Positions 53,148 through 61,620 of a DNA stretch of 64,000 nt are shown here, one piece after another. The notes beneath the pieces are model-generated. The model searched no databases. It saw only the letters and a list, made by a program, of their open reading frames with translations, and was not told the origin of the DNA. The stretch comes from Paenibacillus senegalimassiliensis (GTDB lineage Bacteria; Bacillota; Bacilli; Paenibacillales; Paenibacillaceae). The stretch spans positions 868,001 to 932,000 of the forward strand of contig NZ_LN909046.1 of NCBI RefSeq assembly GCF_001486585.1. The letters are read 5' to 3'. The position numbers were made by a program, and so were the translations under genes. How positions within the stretch are numbered: the stretch's first letter is position 1; the number at the start of each line of letters is the position of its first letter.

Positions 53148-53978
53148 TCAGCCCTTCATACCCGTCAGGGCAATGCCCTGTACGAAATATTTCTGTCCGA
53201 TGAAGAAGAGGATGACCGTGGGCAGCATGGCCACGCAGGCAACGGCCATCAGATAGTTCCACTGGACTTCGAATTGTCCGTTAAAAAAGTTCATGCCCAG
53301 CGCAATTGTAAACAGTTCTTGTTTGTTAAGATAGATCAGTGGTTGCAAAAAGTCGTTCCAAGCCGCGTCGAATTGAAAAATGGCTACAGTGATCAGGACG
53401 GGCACCGTCACGGGTAACACCACATGCCACAGAATACTGAAGACCCCGGCACCATCAATCTTGGCCGCTTCTTCCGTGTCGGGAGGCACGGTCAGGAAGA
53501 ATTGCCGCAGCAAGAAGACATAAAAGGCATTGCCCAGAAAGGTCGGCACTGTCAGAGGTAAGAAGGAATTTACCCAGCCGATCTGTGTAAACAGAAAGAA
53601 CTTCGGAATCATGACGACGGTCCAGGGGATCATCATCGTGGAGATCATGATCATGAATAACGCAGTCCGTCCGGGAGCGCGATAACGGGCAAAGCCGTAA
53701 GCCGCAACCGTGCAGGATAGCAGGGTCCCGCATACGCTTAGAATGGTTACTAACGCTGTATTGCCGAACCATAGGCCGAAAGGAAGCTTGGTGAAGGCTT
53801 TGACATAGTTGTCCACTTGCAGTGGAAGCGGCAGCCAGACCGGTGGCCAGGCGTAAAGCTGAATATCGCTCTTAAAGGAGGTGGACACCATCCAGACGAA
53901 AGGAAAGAGCATGGCGACCGAGCCGATTCCGAGCAACAGATATAGCAGAATACTGAGTAAAGGTTGTTTTTTCAGCAT
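53148..53978 (-). CDS. ABC transporter permease, carbohydrate type (MalG-like)
   Basis: 276 residues with six membrane helices and the EAA loop near residues 170-190 (EEAAKIDGAGVFSILWHVVLP, read in the order of the chain). It fits the CUT1 sugar-importer permease family (MalG/AraQ). Its start overlaps the stop of the other permease gene by one base, so the two are translationally coupled. It needs an ATPase that is not encoded nearby. Confidence 0.92.
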   Translation of the reverse strand: MLKKQPLLSILLYLLLGIGSVAMLFPFVWMVSTSFKSDIQLYAWPPVWLPLPLQVDNYVKAFTKLPFGLWFGNTALVTILSVCGTLLSCTVAAYGFARYRAPGRTALFMIMISTMMIPWTVVMIPKFFLFTQIGWVNSFLPLTVPTFLGNAFYVFLLRQFFLTVPPDTEEAAKIDGAGVFSILWHVVLPVTVPVLITVAIFQFDAAWNDFLQPLIYLNKQELFTIALGMNFFNGQFEVQWNYLMAVACVAMLPTVILFFIGQKYFVQGIALTGMKG

Positions 53979-54880
53979 TATTTCTTCTCACCTCCGTAAT
54001 AAACCCAACGCCCGGATGTGGAGAACACAATTAAAGTGAGGACCAGGATAATAATGAATAACAGCCAGGCCAAAGCCGAGGCGTAGCCCATCTCAAATTT
54101 GCTAAAGGCATAGTCGTAGAGATGGAAGTTGAAGAAGCGGGTGGAGTTGAGCGGTCCGCCTTTGGTCATCACGTAAGCCTCTCCGAACTTCTGCAACGCC
54201 CCAATGACACCCGTGATCAAGTTGAAGAAGATGGTAGGCGTTAGCAGCGGGAGCGTAATATACACAAATCTCTTCCAAGAGCCTGCTCCGTCTAACATAG
54301 CCGACTCATATAGGGAATCAGGGATTCCTTTTAGTCCGGCGAGCCAGATCATCGTTCCACCGCCAACGGACCACAGACTCATAAAGATCAGGGAGGGCAG
54401 TGCCCAATCGGGATCAAATATCCAGCCAGGGCCTTGAATGCCGAATAAGCCTAGCAGTGAATTCAACAATCCCAACTCAGGATTGAAGACGAAAATCCAC
54501 ATGACCATAACTGCCACGCCGTTAATTTGAGAAGGTAAATAGTAGATAGTACGGAATAGCCGTGTCCCGGGCAGGGATACGTTGAGTAACAGTGCTAGTG
54601 CCAGGCCAACAACAAGATTTAGCGGCACGGATAACACGGCAAAGCCAAACGTAATGGATAAGGACTTCCAGAACAGCGGGTCCTTACTTAAGGCAAAGAT
54701 GTAGTTGCTAAGGCCAATCCACTCCGGGGGAGTGAGCATATTCCATTCTGTGAAGCTGAAATAAAGGGAGGCGAGCATCGGGCCCGCATCCAGAGCGATC
54801 AAATGAATCAGCCAAGGGGATATGAGCATGTAAAAAATCCAGGCTTCCTTGCGTCTTAACAATGATTTGGGTTTGCGCAC
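53978..54880 (-). CDS. ABC transporter permease, carbohydrate type (MalF-like)
   Basis: About 300 residues with six helices. The EAA loop DSLYESAMLDGAGSWKRF is near residue 200, matching MalF/UgpA-type CUT1 permeases. The longest open frame starts 35 codons earlier, but AAGGAGG at 54893-54899 points to the GTG at 54880 (12-base spacing), and the extra residues are Arg/Lys/Cys-rich and unlike the family. An ATG at 54937 has no site. Partner of the MalG-like permease and the solute-binding protein. Confidence 0.85.
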   Translation of the reverse strand: MRKPKSLLRRKEAWIFYMLISPWLIHLIALDAGPMLASLYFSFTEWNMLTPPEWIGLSNYIFALSKDPLFWKSLSITFGFAVLSVPLNLVVGLALALLLNVSLPGTRLFRTIYYLPSQINGVAVMVMWIFVFNPELGLLNSLLGLFGIQGPGWIFDPDWALPSLIFMSLWSVGGGTMIWLAGLKGIPDSLYESAMLDGAGSWKRFVYITLPLLTPTIFFNLITGVIGALQKFGEAYVMTKGGPLNSTRFFNFHLYDYAFSKFEMGYASALAWLLFIIILVLTLIVFSTSGRWVYYGGEKK

Positions 54881-54988
54881 TGCGTTCTTTGACCTCCTTG
54901 CAGAGCAATTATGCTTTTCTCGACAGTGCCGCTTCATGATGGGTAGCGGGCGAAGCGGAAGCTTACCGATTCGCCCGCACCGCATCCA

Positions 54989-56320
54989 TTACTTGTTCTT
55001 CGCTGCATCTGCGGCAGCAGCCGCTTCATCCAAGGCCTGCTTCACGTCAGTCTCCGATAGCAGGATCTTTTCCAGCGCTTCCGTGAAAGCAGGCTTGCCG
55101 GTCTTCGGATAATCCGGGTCCAGTGTATCCGGCATGATCTTGTTGTTCGGAATATCATCGGTGAATGATTTGTAGTTAACATCGGTGGCCTGGCCTTTCT
55201 CTTCGGCTACTGGCTTGTAGGCCACAAAGCCGAAATCGCCAAATATCTCTGAGCCGCCCCGGCTGGTCATATATTTGATAACATCCCAGGCTGCTTCTTT
55301 GTTAGGAGATTTCTCGTAGATTGACCAACCGCCGTAGAATACGAAGTTATTGGCTCCATTAGGACCTACAGGAAGGGGAACCGTACCGAACTCAAGCTGC
55401 GGGTCCTTCAAATAGTCCTCGATCGGCCAGCGGCCGTTCAATTCCATGGCAACCTTGCCCGCGGCGAACATGTCGATTCCCTTAAACGCATCGGTATCTG
55501 TAGACCCCGGTGTAATCTGATCCTTATGATAGGCATCGCTATACCATTGCATTGCCTTGATCATGCCTGGGCTGTTCATATAACCCTCGTATTTGCTACC
55601 GTCCGGGCTGACGACACCATCGCTATAAGCCAACACTAGCGGTTGAACACGACGTTGGTTCGCACCCGGAAGCTTAAGTCCCCATTGCACAACCTTATCG
55701 TCTTCACGTTTAGTCAGCTTTTTTGCGGTCTCGTACATTTCTTCCCAGGTCCAGCCTGGTTGCGGATAGGGCAGATTCGCTTCATCGAACAGCTTCTTGT
55801 TGTAGATAATCGCCATATTGGTCCAATCCTTAGGCATGGCATACAGCTTGCCTTGATATTGGCCATACTTCACGATGTCCTCATAGAATTCATTAAGGTC
55901 CAGACCGTTATCTCCTTCAATAAAAGGAGTCATATCGGCCAGCCCGCCGTTCTTCCCGAAGATCGGTACCTGCGTGTCGCCTACAGTGATAATGTCAGGT
56001 GCGTCACCGATGGCAAACTGGGCAATGAGCTTGTCATCATAGTTCTGTGGAACTGACTCGAAGGAGATTTCAACATTGGGATGCTCCTTCATGTAGCTGT
56101 CCAGCACGGATTTTTGCATTTCATAGCTATCGGCCGTGGACCAGGTAGTCATGCGCAGCTTGATCTTATCCGTACTGCCGCTTTCTGTAGCGGCCTGACT
56201 GTTACTCGCTGGGACAGAGTTATCAGGGGCAGCGCTATTATTCTGCTGAGCGCATCCGGTCAGGGCGATAACACCGATGAGCAGGGCAGGGATCCATTTG
56301 CGTAAAAAGGGGGCTTTCAT
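54989..56320 (-). CDS. Extracellular solute-binding lipoprotein (family 1)
   Basis: 443 residues with a lipoprotein signal (lipobox ALTGC, Cys23). The mature protein begins with a Ser/Ala/Asn linker and then RMTTWSTADSYEMQKSVLDS, with NVEISFESVPQNYDDKLIAQ and GDAPDIITVGD in the standard order of CUT1 binding proteins. Tryptophan-rich loops such as QPGWTWEEMYETAKKL and YGGWSIYEKSPNKEAAW could line a sugar site. It captures the substrate for the two permeases encoded downstream. Confidence 0.93.
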   Translation of the reverse strand: MKAPFLRKWIPALLIGVIALTGCAQQNNSAAPDNSVPASNSQAATESGSTDKIKLRMTTWSTADSYEMQKSVLDSYMKEHPNVEISFESVPQNYDDKLIAQFAIGDAPDIITVGDTQVPIFGKNGGLADMTPFIEGDNGLDLNEFYEDIVKYGQYQGKLYAMPKDWTNMAIIYNKKLFDEANLPYPQPGWTWEEMYETAKKLTKREDDKVVQWGLKLPGANQRRVQPLVLAYSDGVVSPDGSKYEGYMNSPGMIKAMQWYSDAYHKDQITPGSTDTDAFKGIDMFAAGKVAMELNGRWPIEDYLKDPQLEFGTVPLPVGPNGANNFVFYGGWSIYEKSPNKEAAWDVIKYMTSRGGSEIFGDFGFVAYKPVAEEKGQATDVNYKSFTDDIPNNKIMPDTLDPDYPKTGKPAFTEALEKILLSETDVKQALDEAAAAADAAKNK

Positions 56321-56370
56321 GTGTTGATTTCACCGCTTTCTTTTAAAGTAGGATGTGGTGGGTATGGAGA

Positions 56371-57150
56371 TTAGAGCCAAATAGTCTGATCCTTCTCAGG
56401 CCACAGGACGGGACCGGAGTAAATAGCTTGGGCTGCTTGCACGCTAGCCTCATTGTTGTGACGCAGTCCATGAATAAGGGCCAACTGCTGGACTTGGGCT
56501 GCCTTGGCGACCTCTGCGGCATCCATGGCGCTGGAATGTAGCCCGCCGTTCTTAAGCGGATTGGCCGGAGTCGCTCCGTAAGTAGCCTCATGAATGAGCA
56601 GGGAGGTATCCTTGGCCAGCTCGATAATTGGCTCATGATAGGCGGTGTCTCCCGTGAAGGTTACGGTCTTCCCCGTGTGCTTGTCATTGTATTTGTAGCA
56701 AAGGGCTTGTACCGGATGCAGGGAAGTGGTCGTCTCCAGCAGGAAGCGATCATCCTCATAGGAGTCTCCCGGCGTCAGCGGGACGATAACCGGATAGCTG
56801 CGATCAGGGTAAAATTTGCGGTTCAGGAACAGGAATTCCAGAGTGTGGTGCATTATCGGTTCCAGATCTTCAGCAGGGCCTAATATTTTCAGGCCAGACA
56901 AATCCTTGTTCTTGATGAGGAAATAATAGAGAAAAGAAGGGAGGGAAATATAGTGGTCATGGTGCATGTGAGTGAACAGCAAATAGCGAATGTTGCCTGG
57001 ATCAATGCCCTGCCGTCGCAGGTTGTCCACAATATTCCACCCCGTATCAACCATGACGTCGTCATTAATCACGAAGCTGGCGGTTTCACCTCCCAATTCC
57101 GGTATGGCGGCTTCCGTTCCGAAGAACGTTACTTTTGTCTTCTCTTGCAT
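56371..57150 (-). CDS. Metallo-beta-lactamase-fold hydrolase (RNase Z-like)
   Basis: 259 residues. The dinuclear metal site appears as FTHMHHDHYIS (HxHxDH type), TFTGDTAYHE (Asp) and LIHEATY/ALIHGLRH. No signal peptide. The overall pattern (KVTFFGTEAAIPELGGETAS, ...) resembles the RNase Z/PhnP/cyclic-nucleotide phosphodiesterase branch. It is the first gene of the operon, 50 bp ahead of the solute-binding protein and divergent from a DeoR regulator, so it likely processes the imported compound (for example a phosphodiester or lactone) rather than tRNA. Confidence 0.85.
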   Translation of the reverse strand: MQEKTKVTFFGTEAAIPELGGETASFVINDDVMVDTGWNIVDNLRRQGIDPGNIRYLLFTHMHHDHYISLPSFLYYFLIKNKDLSGLKILGPAEDLEPIMHHTLEFLFLNRKFYPDRSYPVIVPLTPGDSYEDDRFLLETTTSLHPVQALCYKYNDKHTGKTVTFTGDTAYHEPIIELAKDTSLLIHEATYGATPANPLKNGGLHSSAMDAAEVAKAAQVQQLALIHGLRHNNEASVQAAQAIYSGPVLWPEKDQTIWL

Positions 57151-57173
57151 CTGCTTTCCTCCTAGAATGATTA

Positions 57174-57330
57174 TTTTCGATCATTTCAATCTCATTTTAG
57201 AGGGAATATATCAATTTTGTATTAATTATTTCGTGTTTATATGTAAATATCGATCAATATATTATAAATATTTGATTGTTAATGATCAAAATTTCCTGTT
57301 TTTCTCTTTTTTATCTTGCTTTTGTGATCG
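57174..57330. promoter_or_regulatory. Repeated GATC-centred sites in the divergent deoR-operon region
   Basis: Four similar motifs occur: TTTTCGATCATT (57174-57185), ATCGATCAAT (57249-57258), AATGATCAAAAT (57281-57292) and TGATCG (57325-57330). The first and third are inverted copies of each other. DeoR/GlpR proteins bind multiple short repeats, so these are plausible operators. Confidence 0.5.
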
Positions 57331-57345
57331 GTTATCCTCTATAGT
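57316..57345 (+). promoter_or_regulatory. Possible promoter of the DeoR-family gene
   Basis: TTGCTT at 57316-57321, 18 bp, TATAGT at 57340-57345, 41 bp before the start codon; the TGATCG motif lies in the spacer. Confidence 0.5.
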
Positions 57346-57385
57346 GAAAATAACAAGAGATGAGGTTTGGGAGGGGAAGGAACGA

Positions 57386-58150
57386 ATGAAGGTCCGGCAT
57401 CGCGTGATTGCGGATTATTTGAAGGAGCATACCTTTTTGCATGTGAATCAGTTGGCAGAGCTATTGGAGGTATCGCTGCCCACGATCCGCAGAGATTTGC
57501 ATGAGATGGAGAGCGGTGGTTATATTCAACGGGTTAATGGCGGAGCCTTAATCAAGGCGGAGGGCGAAGGGAATGGAGGAACGTCAACCCAAGGAGGAGA
57601 CCTCTTTGCGGTGCATAAGAAGGCCATTGCTGCCGAAGTGATTAAGTGGATCGAACCAGGAGATACGCTATTCATCGATTCAGGTTCGACGAACAGCTAT
57701 ATCGGGGATTTACTGTCGGAGCTTAAAAACATTACGATTGTGACGAACAGTATCGATATCGCTTACAAATGCATGCGTAAGCCGGACCTCTCCGTGTTCG
57801 TCTGCGGCGGGACAGCCGAGGACGTGCAATCGGAGGCGGGAATTGTCGGGCCACTAGCTGAACAAATGATCTCGCAGTTTCGGGCTAATTTATGTATACT
57901 GGGCACCGCCGGGGCCGATCCCAAGCAAGGAATTACGGACCCTTATCTGTCGGTCGCCCGTATCAAGCAGAAGATGCTAAGCTATGCTTCACGGCGCATT
58001 CTCGTCACGGACCACAGTAAGTTCGGGAAGATTCATAAAGCCTATGTGGCTCCCCTGGACACATTTGATTGCATTATAACGGATCGGGAAGCCACGGAGG
58101 ATCAAATAGAAGCGATTCGGGGCAAGGGAATACAGGTCAAGCAGGTTTAG
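57386..58150 (+). CDS. DeoR/GlpR-family transcriptional regulator
   Basis: 254 residues. The N-terminal winged helix is RVIADYLKEHTFLHVNQLAE and VSLPTIRRDLHEMESGGYIQRV with the TxRRDL signature; the C-terminal DeoRC domain has GDTLFIDSGSTN and CILGTAGADPKQGITD, which sense phosphorylated sugars. The ATG at 57386 follows GGAGGGGAAGG; the open frame runs 132 codons upstream but that part lies across the divergent promoter region and is not coding. It most likely controls the minus-strand importer operon, with a sugar phosphate as inducer (inference). Confidence 0.92.
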   Translation: MKVRHRVIADYLKEHTFLHVNQLAELLEVSLPTIRRDLHEMESGGYIQRVNGGALIKAEGEGNGGTSTQGGDLFAVHKKAIAAEVIKWIEPGDTLFIDSGSTNSYIGDLLSELKNITIVTNSIDIAYKCMRKPDLSVFVCGGTAEDVQSEAGIVGPLAEQMISQFRANLCILGTAGADPKQGITDPYLSVARIKQKMLSYASRRILVTDHSKFGKIHKAYVAPLDTFDCIITDREATEDQIEAIRGKGIQVKQV

Positions 58151-58183
58151 ATAATATAGCCAGGAAGCTATGTTCCCTGGAGC

Positions 58184-58687
58184 TTATTGCAGCACTTCAA
58201 CCTTTGTCGGCTCTGTCTCTAACTTGTAGTTGATCGGGCTGCCATCTGCTTCATACCGGGTGAATTCAGCGACGGCTACAACGGTATAAACGCCTGGGGT
58301 CTTGAAGTTATAGGAGTATTGCTCTGAAATGGCGCCATCCTCTGCTAAGGGGCGCATCATCGCGATATCGTTCCGTGTAATCGGGTTGGAGTGGCCAGCT
58401 TCATCTTCAATGATGTAATAAAATACAGGCTCTCCGGTAGCAATCTCCACGGACTGACCTGAAGCGTTAGTGAGTTTTGCTTCCATGGTAACCGCGGTAT
58501 TAACCTGAACTTGTTCGGGTACAGAAGCCTGGATGGAGAAACCGTCTTTCGCATCTACGGAAGCATGAACCTCTGTAGGGGGCTGCTGAGCCTGCTCGGT
58601 TGGTTCCTTGGCAGAGCCAGAATCGAACGTTTGACAGCCGACCAAGAGAAACAGTAGAATCAACGCTATTTTGTTCAAATTGAACAC
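58184..58687 (-). CDS. Lipoprotein with BsuPI-like (proteinase-inhibitor) domain
   Basis: 167 residues with lipobox LLVGC (Cys18), a Glu/Gln/Pro linker, and one Ig-like beta domain with VTMEAKLTNASGQSVEIATG, VFYYIIEDEAGH and YNFKTPGVYTVVAVAEFT. The pattern matches the BsuPI family (PF12690), first described as an intracellular proteinase inhibitor of B. subtilis and common in secreted Bacillota proteins. Whether it inhibits proteases is not known. Confidence 0.75.
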   Translation of the reverse strand: MFNLNKIALILLFLLVGCQTFDSGSAKEPTEQAQQPPTEVHASVDAKDGFSIQASVPEQVQVNTAVTMEAKLTNASGQSVEIATGEPVFYYIIEDEAGHSNPITRNDIAMMRPLAEDGAISEQYSYNFKTPGVYTVVAVAEFTRYEADGSPINYKLETEPTKVEVLQ

Positions 58688-58794
58688 CTCCTATTGCTCT
58701 AGACGGCGAGAAGCGAGGGATTGTTTCAATTAGTGGAGCCTGATGGGGCGTGGGCGTCTTTATTTTTATATCAGAGATAAGGAGGGGGAGAGCA

Positions 58795-59850
58795 TTGGAG
58801 GACAGTATATTGATCAGAAAAGCGATTGAAGCTCTGAGCGAGAATGAACTAAGGGCTTGCCTACGTCTTATGCTGATGCAAATTCGTAGGTTAGAGCAGG
58901 AGCCATCCTCGCAGGAAGCGGTAGATAACTTAGTTGAATTTTATAAGGATATCGCAAGCTCTGTAAGCCGCTCCAAGGATCAGCCTATATCGCCTGATGC
59001 TACGCATGTACATATTGTAACGGGCCTTTCTTTTGCAGGCAGTATGAAGCAGACTTTGAAGTCACTTGGCTGGTCTGATACGCATGCATTGATTATATTG
59101 GAGGAAGATTATGCGATAGGGCCACTTGGCGCCCTGGACACCTCAACAGGTAGACAAGCGCGGAGCGATTGGTTCCGTGATCATATCTTGGGTGGAGCGG
59201 AGGTCTACTCTTGTTTCGAGGAAGAATATTCAAGAATCGTGCGTCGATTTGGGCAAATTCCGGAGCAAGCGCAAGTGGTCATTTGGACCTCTGGCAATGC
59301 TACTGAGCAGACCGGGATGAGACATGCGCTGCATTTGCTTGGCAGCCATCCGAATAAGGTAGCAGTGTATAATGCTTGCTCCATTTGCGAGCACTTGTAC
59401 AATGAGCCAAACAGACAAATCCAATATCGCCACTCTGGTGAAATACCTCCGGACAAGCTTGGCAAGGCTATTCAGCGTGTGGTCGACAATCTACAGAGCT
59501 TGTCTCAGGAAGAAGTAGGGGGGTTGAGTGGGGAATGGCAGGATATCTCGGGGTGCTCCAGTGAATTGCGGGTGTGGCTGGATGGTAAGGTTGTAGGGAT
59601 ATCTGCCGATGCCTATGATGCTTATCTTCTCAACAAGCTGGATAAATTACAAGAAAGCAGAGGGCCAGAAGAATTTATTAAATCAGCACGGGTTATCGGC
59701 GAGGCCATCGGATACTGCGACCAATATATTAGCGATGCTTATTTTGAGTATCGGCTTCGGACCTTGATTTATGATGGAGTGTTAGAAATACAAGGCGTTC
59801 CAACAGCGATGAGGTACTATAGTGTAAGGCGGAAAAAGAGAAATGATTAA
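58795..59850 (+). CDS. DUF1835/DUF3658-domain protein, function unknown
   Basis: 351 residues. The central part (THVHIVTGLSFAGSMKQTLK, LIILEEDYAIGPL, then WTSGNATEQTGMRHALHLL) is the DUF1835 domain, and RVIGEAIGYCDQYISDAYFE with the last about 40 residues resembles DUF3658. Its N-terminal about 65 residues are helical. No enzymatic motif is evident. The TTG start at 58795 follows AAGGAGGGGGAG; the frame extends 15 codons further. It stands alone between its neighbours, with a shared terminator downstream. Confidence 0.72.
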   Translation: MEDSILIRKAIEALSENELRACLRLMLMQIRRLEQEPSSQEAVDNLVEFYKDIASSVSRSKDQPISPDATHVHIVTGLSFAGSMKQTLKSLGWSDTHALIILEEDYAIGPLGALDTSTGRQARSDWFRDHILGGAEVYSCFEEEYSRIVRRFGQIPEQAQVVIWTSGNATEQTGMRHALHLLGSHPNKVAVYNACSICEHLYNEPNRQIQYRHSGEIPPDKLGKAIQRVVDNLQSLSQEEVGGLSGEWQDISGCSSELRVWLDGKVVGISADAYDAYLLNKLDKLQESRGPEEFIKSARVIGEAIGYCDQYISDAYFEYRLRTLIYDGVLEIQGVPTAMRYYSVRRKKRND

Positions 59851-59851
59851 A

Positions 59852-59904
59852 AAAACCACCGTAAAGCTTTAGGGGAACATCCCCCAGGCTGTTACGGTGG
59901 TTTT
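59852..59904. terminator. Bidirectional terminator
   Basis: AAAACCACCGTAA and TTACGGTGGTTTT form a perfect 13-bp stem between convergent genes. Confidence 0.88.
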
Positions 59905-59910
59905 GTGATT

Positions 59911-60840
59911 TTATTTCATAGCTGCTAGAGCTGCATTGAGCTGTGCCTCTACGGACATATCCACAAATTGAAGACTAGCTGCATAACCCTCATTGGTAGC
60001 TCTTAGGAGTGCAATAATCTTCGTGTTATCGACTTCCCAAACACTCATATAAAACCCACCATCTGCGAACGAAACTTCTTCGAGAGTGTCTTTATCATAA
60101 GTGGCTGTATTACTTAAGGGCTCGCCATAAGTCTTGGTAACACTATTGACAATCCCCTCGTAAACCCCGATATAAAAGGCCAATTCAAGGTTCGTGGTAG
60201 AAGGCATAAAGGTTGCCTTGGCCAGCTTACCTTTATAGAAAATGTATATTTCTTCGTCGTCATTAGGACCATCCTGATATAGAAGAACATAAATATCGTC
60301 TTGTCCGCCTTCATCAATTAGCAGCTTACCGGCAAAAGATTTCTTCAATTCCTGCGGGCTCATTCCCCATGGCAGGGATAGTGCATCAGATGCTGGCTGT
60401 TGACCAATCCAGGCGATGGCTTGGGAGGAGTCAGCTCCAATGGCTTTGCCGGTTAGGGTCTTGATGGCCGATAAGGGCAAATAGGTGGTTCCATTCATGG
60501 CTTTGACGGCTACGGGAAGCTGAACGGCTACTCCATTAATCTTGGCTGTCTTGCTTCCTGCAGATACGACGATATAGGAGCCGGAGGAATGCTTAGCGGT
60601 GATCATCTTGGTCTTGGAATCAAGGGTGGTGGTATACCCCAATTCAGCCAGCACGGTTTTCATGGGAACGAGGGTCGTATTATTTTGCACGATCGTTGGG
60701 TAAGGGGAGGACAAGAGCTTACCGTCCACATACAGTGCGTATGAATCAGGTGCTGCGGCGTATGTTAATGGGGCAAAGGTGAATAACCCCAGCGTCACTG
60801 CCAGCCAACTCATGAGCATGGAATAAACAATTTTTTTCAT
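59911..60840 (-). CDS. Secreted stalk-domain protein (copper amine oxidase N-terminal-like)
   Basis: 309 residues with a signal peptide (cleavage after LTYAAA, about residue 29). The stalk domain spans about 30-150: ALYVDGKLLSSPYPTIVQNN, LVPMKTVLAELGYTT and TYLPLSAIKTLTGK. The remainder (about 155-309) is a separate alpha/beta region of unknown role (LPWGMSPQELKKSFAGKLLI, EEIYIFYKGKLAKATFMPS). Related in its N-terminal half to the protein at 22908. A cell-surface or secreted role is likely. Confidence 0.83.
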   Translation of the reverse strand: MKKIVYSMLMSWLAVTLGLFTFAPLTYAAAPDSYALYVDGKLLSSPYPTIVQNNTTLVPMKTVLAELGYTTTLDSKTKMITAKHSSGSYIVVSAGSKTAKINGVAVQLPVAVKAMNGTTYLPLSAIKTLTGKAIGADSSQAIAWIGQQPASDALSLPWGMSPQELKKSFAGKLLIDEGGQDDIYVLLYQDGPNDDEEIYIFYKGKLAKATFMPSTTNLELAFYIGVYEGIVNSVTKTYGEPLSNTATYDKDTLEEVSFADGGFYMSVWEVDNTKIIALLRATNEGYAASLQFVDMSVEAQLNAALAAMK

Positions 60841-61062
60841 TATAACTCCTTCTTGAATATGTAATTAATACCTACTGAACAGGAATAGCTACTTCAATAT
60901 AGCATGTCTAACTTGGAGTGGGCAGACATATATTTCCTGATTTTAAAGGAAAGAATATCAATATACGCCTGGGCTGGCGCAAAATTTGTCGAATGCCGCT
61001 TATGGTGGTATTCTGACATTATATTTACTTCAGGAATCACAACAAGAGGAGATGTTAGGAGA

Positions 61063-61563
61063 ATGGGTTTTTTCAGACGTAAGAAAGAACAGCCTACACC
61101 GGAAACGGTTTGGGTCAAGGCTCCATTGACAGGAGAAGCCGTAGGCCTGGCGCAGGTCCCGGACCCGGCTTTTGCCGAGAAAATGATGGGCGAAGGCATT
61201 GCAATCATCCCTTCCGAGGGTAAAGTGATGGCTCCTTTTGACGGTAAGGTTGCTAATCTGATGAAGAGCAAACACGCGGTAATTATTGAACATGCCTCGG
61301 GTGTGCAGGCGTTAATTCATGTCGGCGTGGATACGGTGTCTCTGAAGGGCGAAGGCTTTACCGCTCATGTGTCGGAAGGAGACTCTGTAACTGCGGGTCA
61401 ACTGCTGCTGGAATTTGATTCTGCGCTAATTCGTGGGCGGGAACTGCCAGACATTACATCAATTATTATCCCCCATGGACTTGATGCTGTGGGTGAGGTT
61501 ACGGAATACCCGGGCCAAGTGACTGCCGGACAGGAGAACGTGCTGGCCGTGAAGGTGAACTAA
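61063..61563 (+). CDS. PTS glucose-type IIA component (IIA-Glc/Crr-like), free-standing
   Basis: 166 residues of the EIIA-Glc fold. The two active-site histidines are in AVIIEHASG and ALIHVGVDTVSLKG; the second is the phosphoryl acceptor. Typical motifs are LTGEAVGLAQVPDPAFAEKMMGEGIAIIP (in two blocks), GKVMAPFDGKV and FDSALIRGREL. It receives phosphate from HPr and passes it to a sugar-specific IIB not encoded here. The ATG at 61063 follows TTAGGAGA; the frame extends 53 codons upstream without support. No other PTS gene is adjacent. Confidence 0.93.
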   Translation: MGFFRRKKEQPTPETVWVKAPLTGEAVGLAQVPDPAFAEKMMGEGIAIIPSEGKVMAPFDGKVANLMKSKHAVIIEHASGVQALIHVGVDTVSLKGEGFTAHVSEGDSVTAGQLLLEFDSALIRGRELPDITSIIIPHGLDAVGEVTEYPGQVTAGQENVLAVKVN

Positions 61564-61620
61564 GCAACGGACAGGCCACTTACTATAATGCAAGGTCATA
61601 TCCCCTTCCAGTAGGCCGTG

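Noticed and set aside
61564..61620. Hairpin between the IIA-Glc and acetyltransferase genes
   Set aside because: Arms around GGCC are imperfect and no T run follows on either strand.
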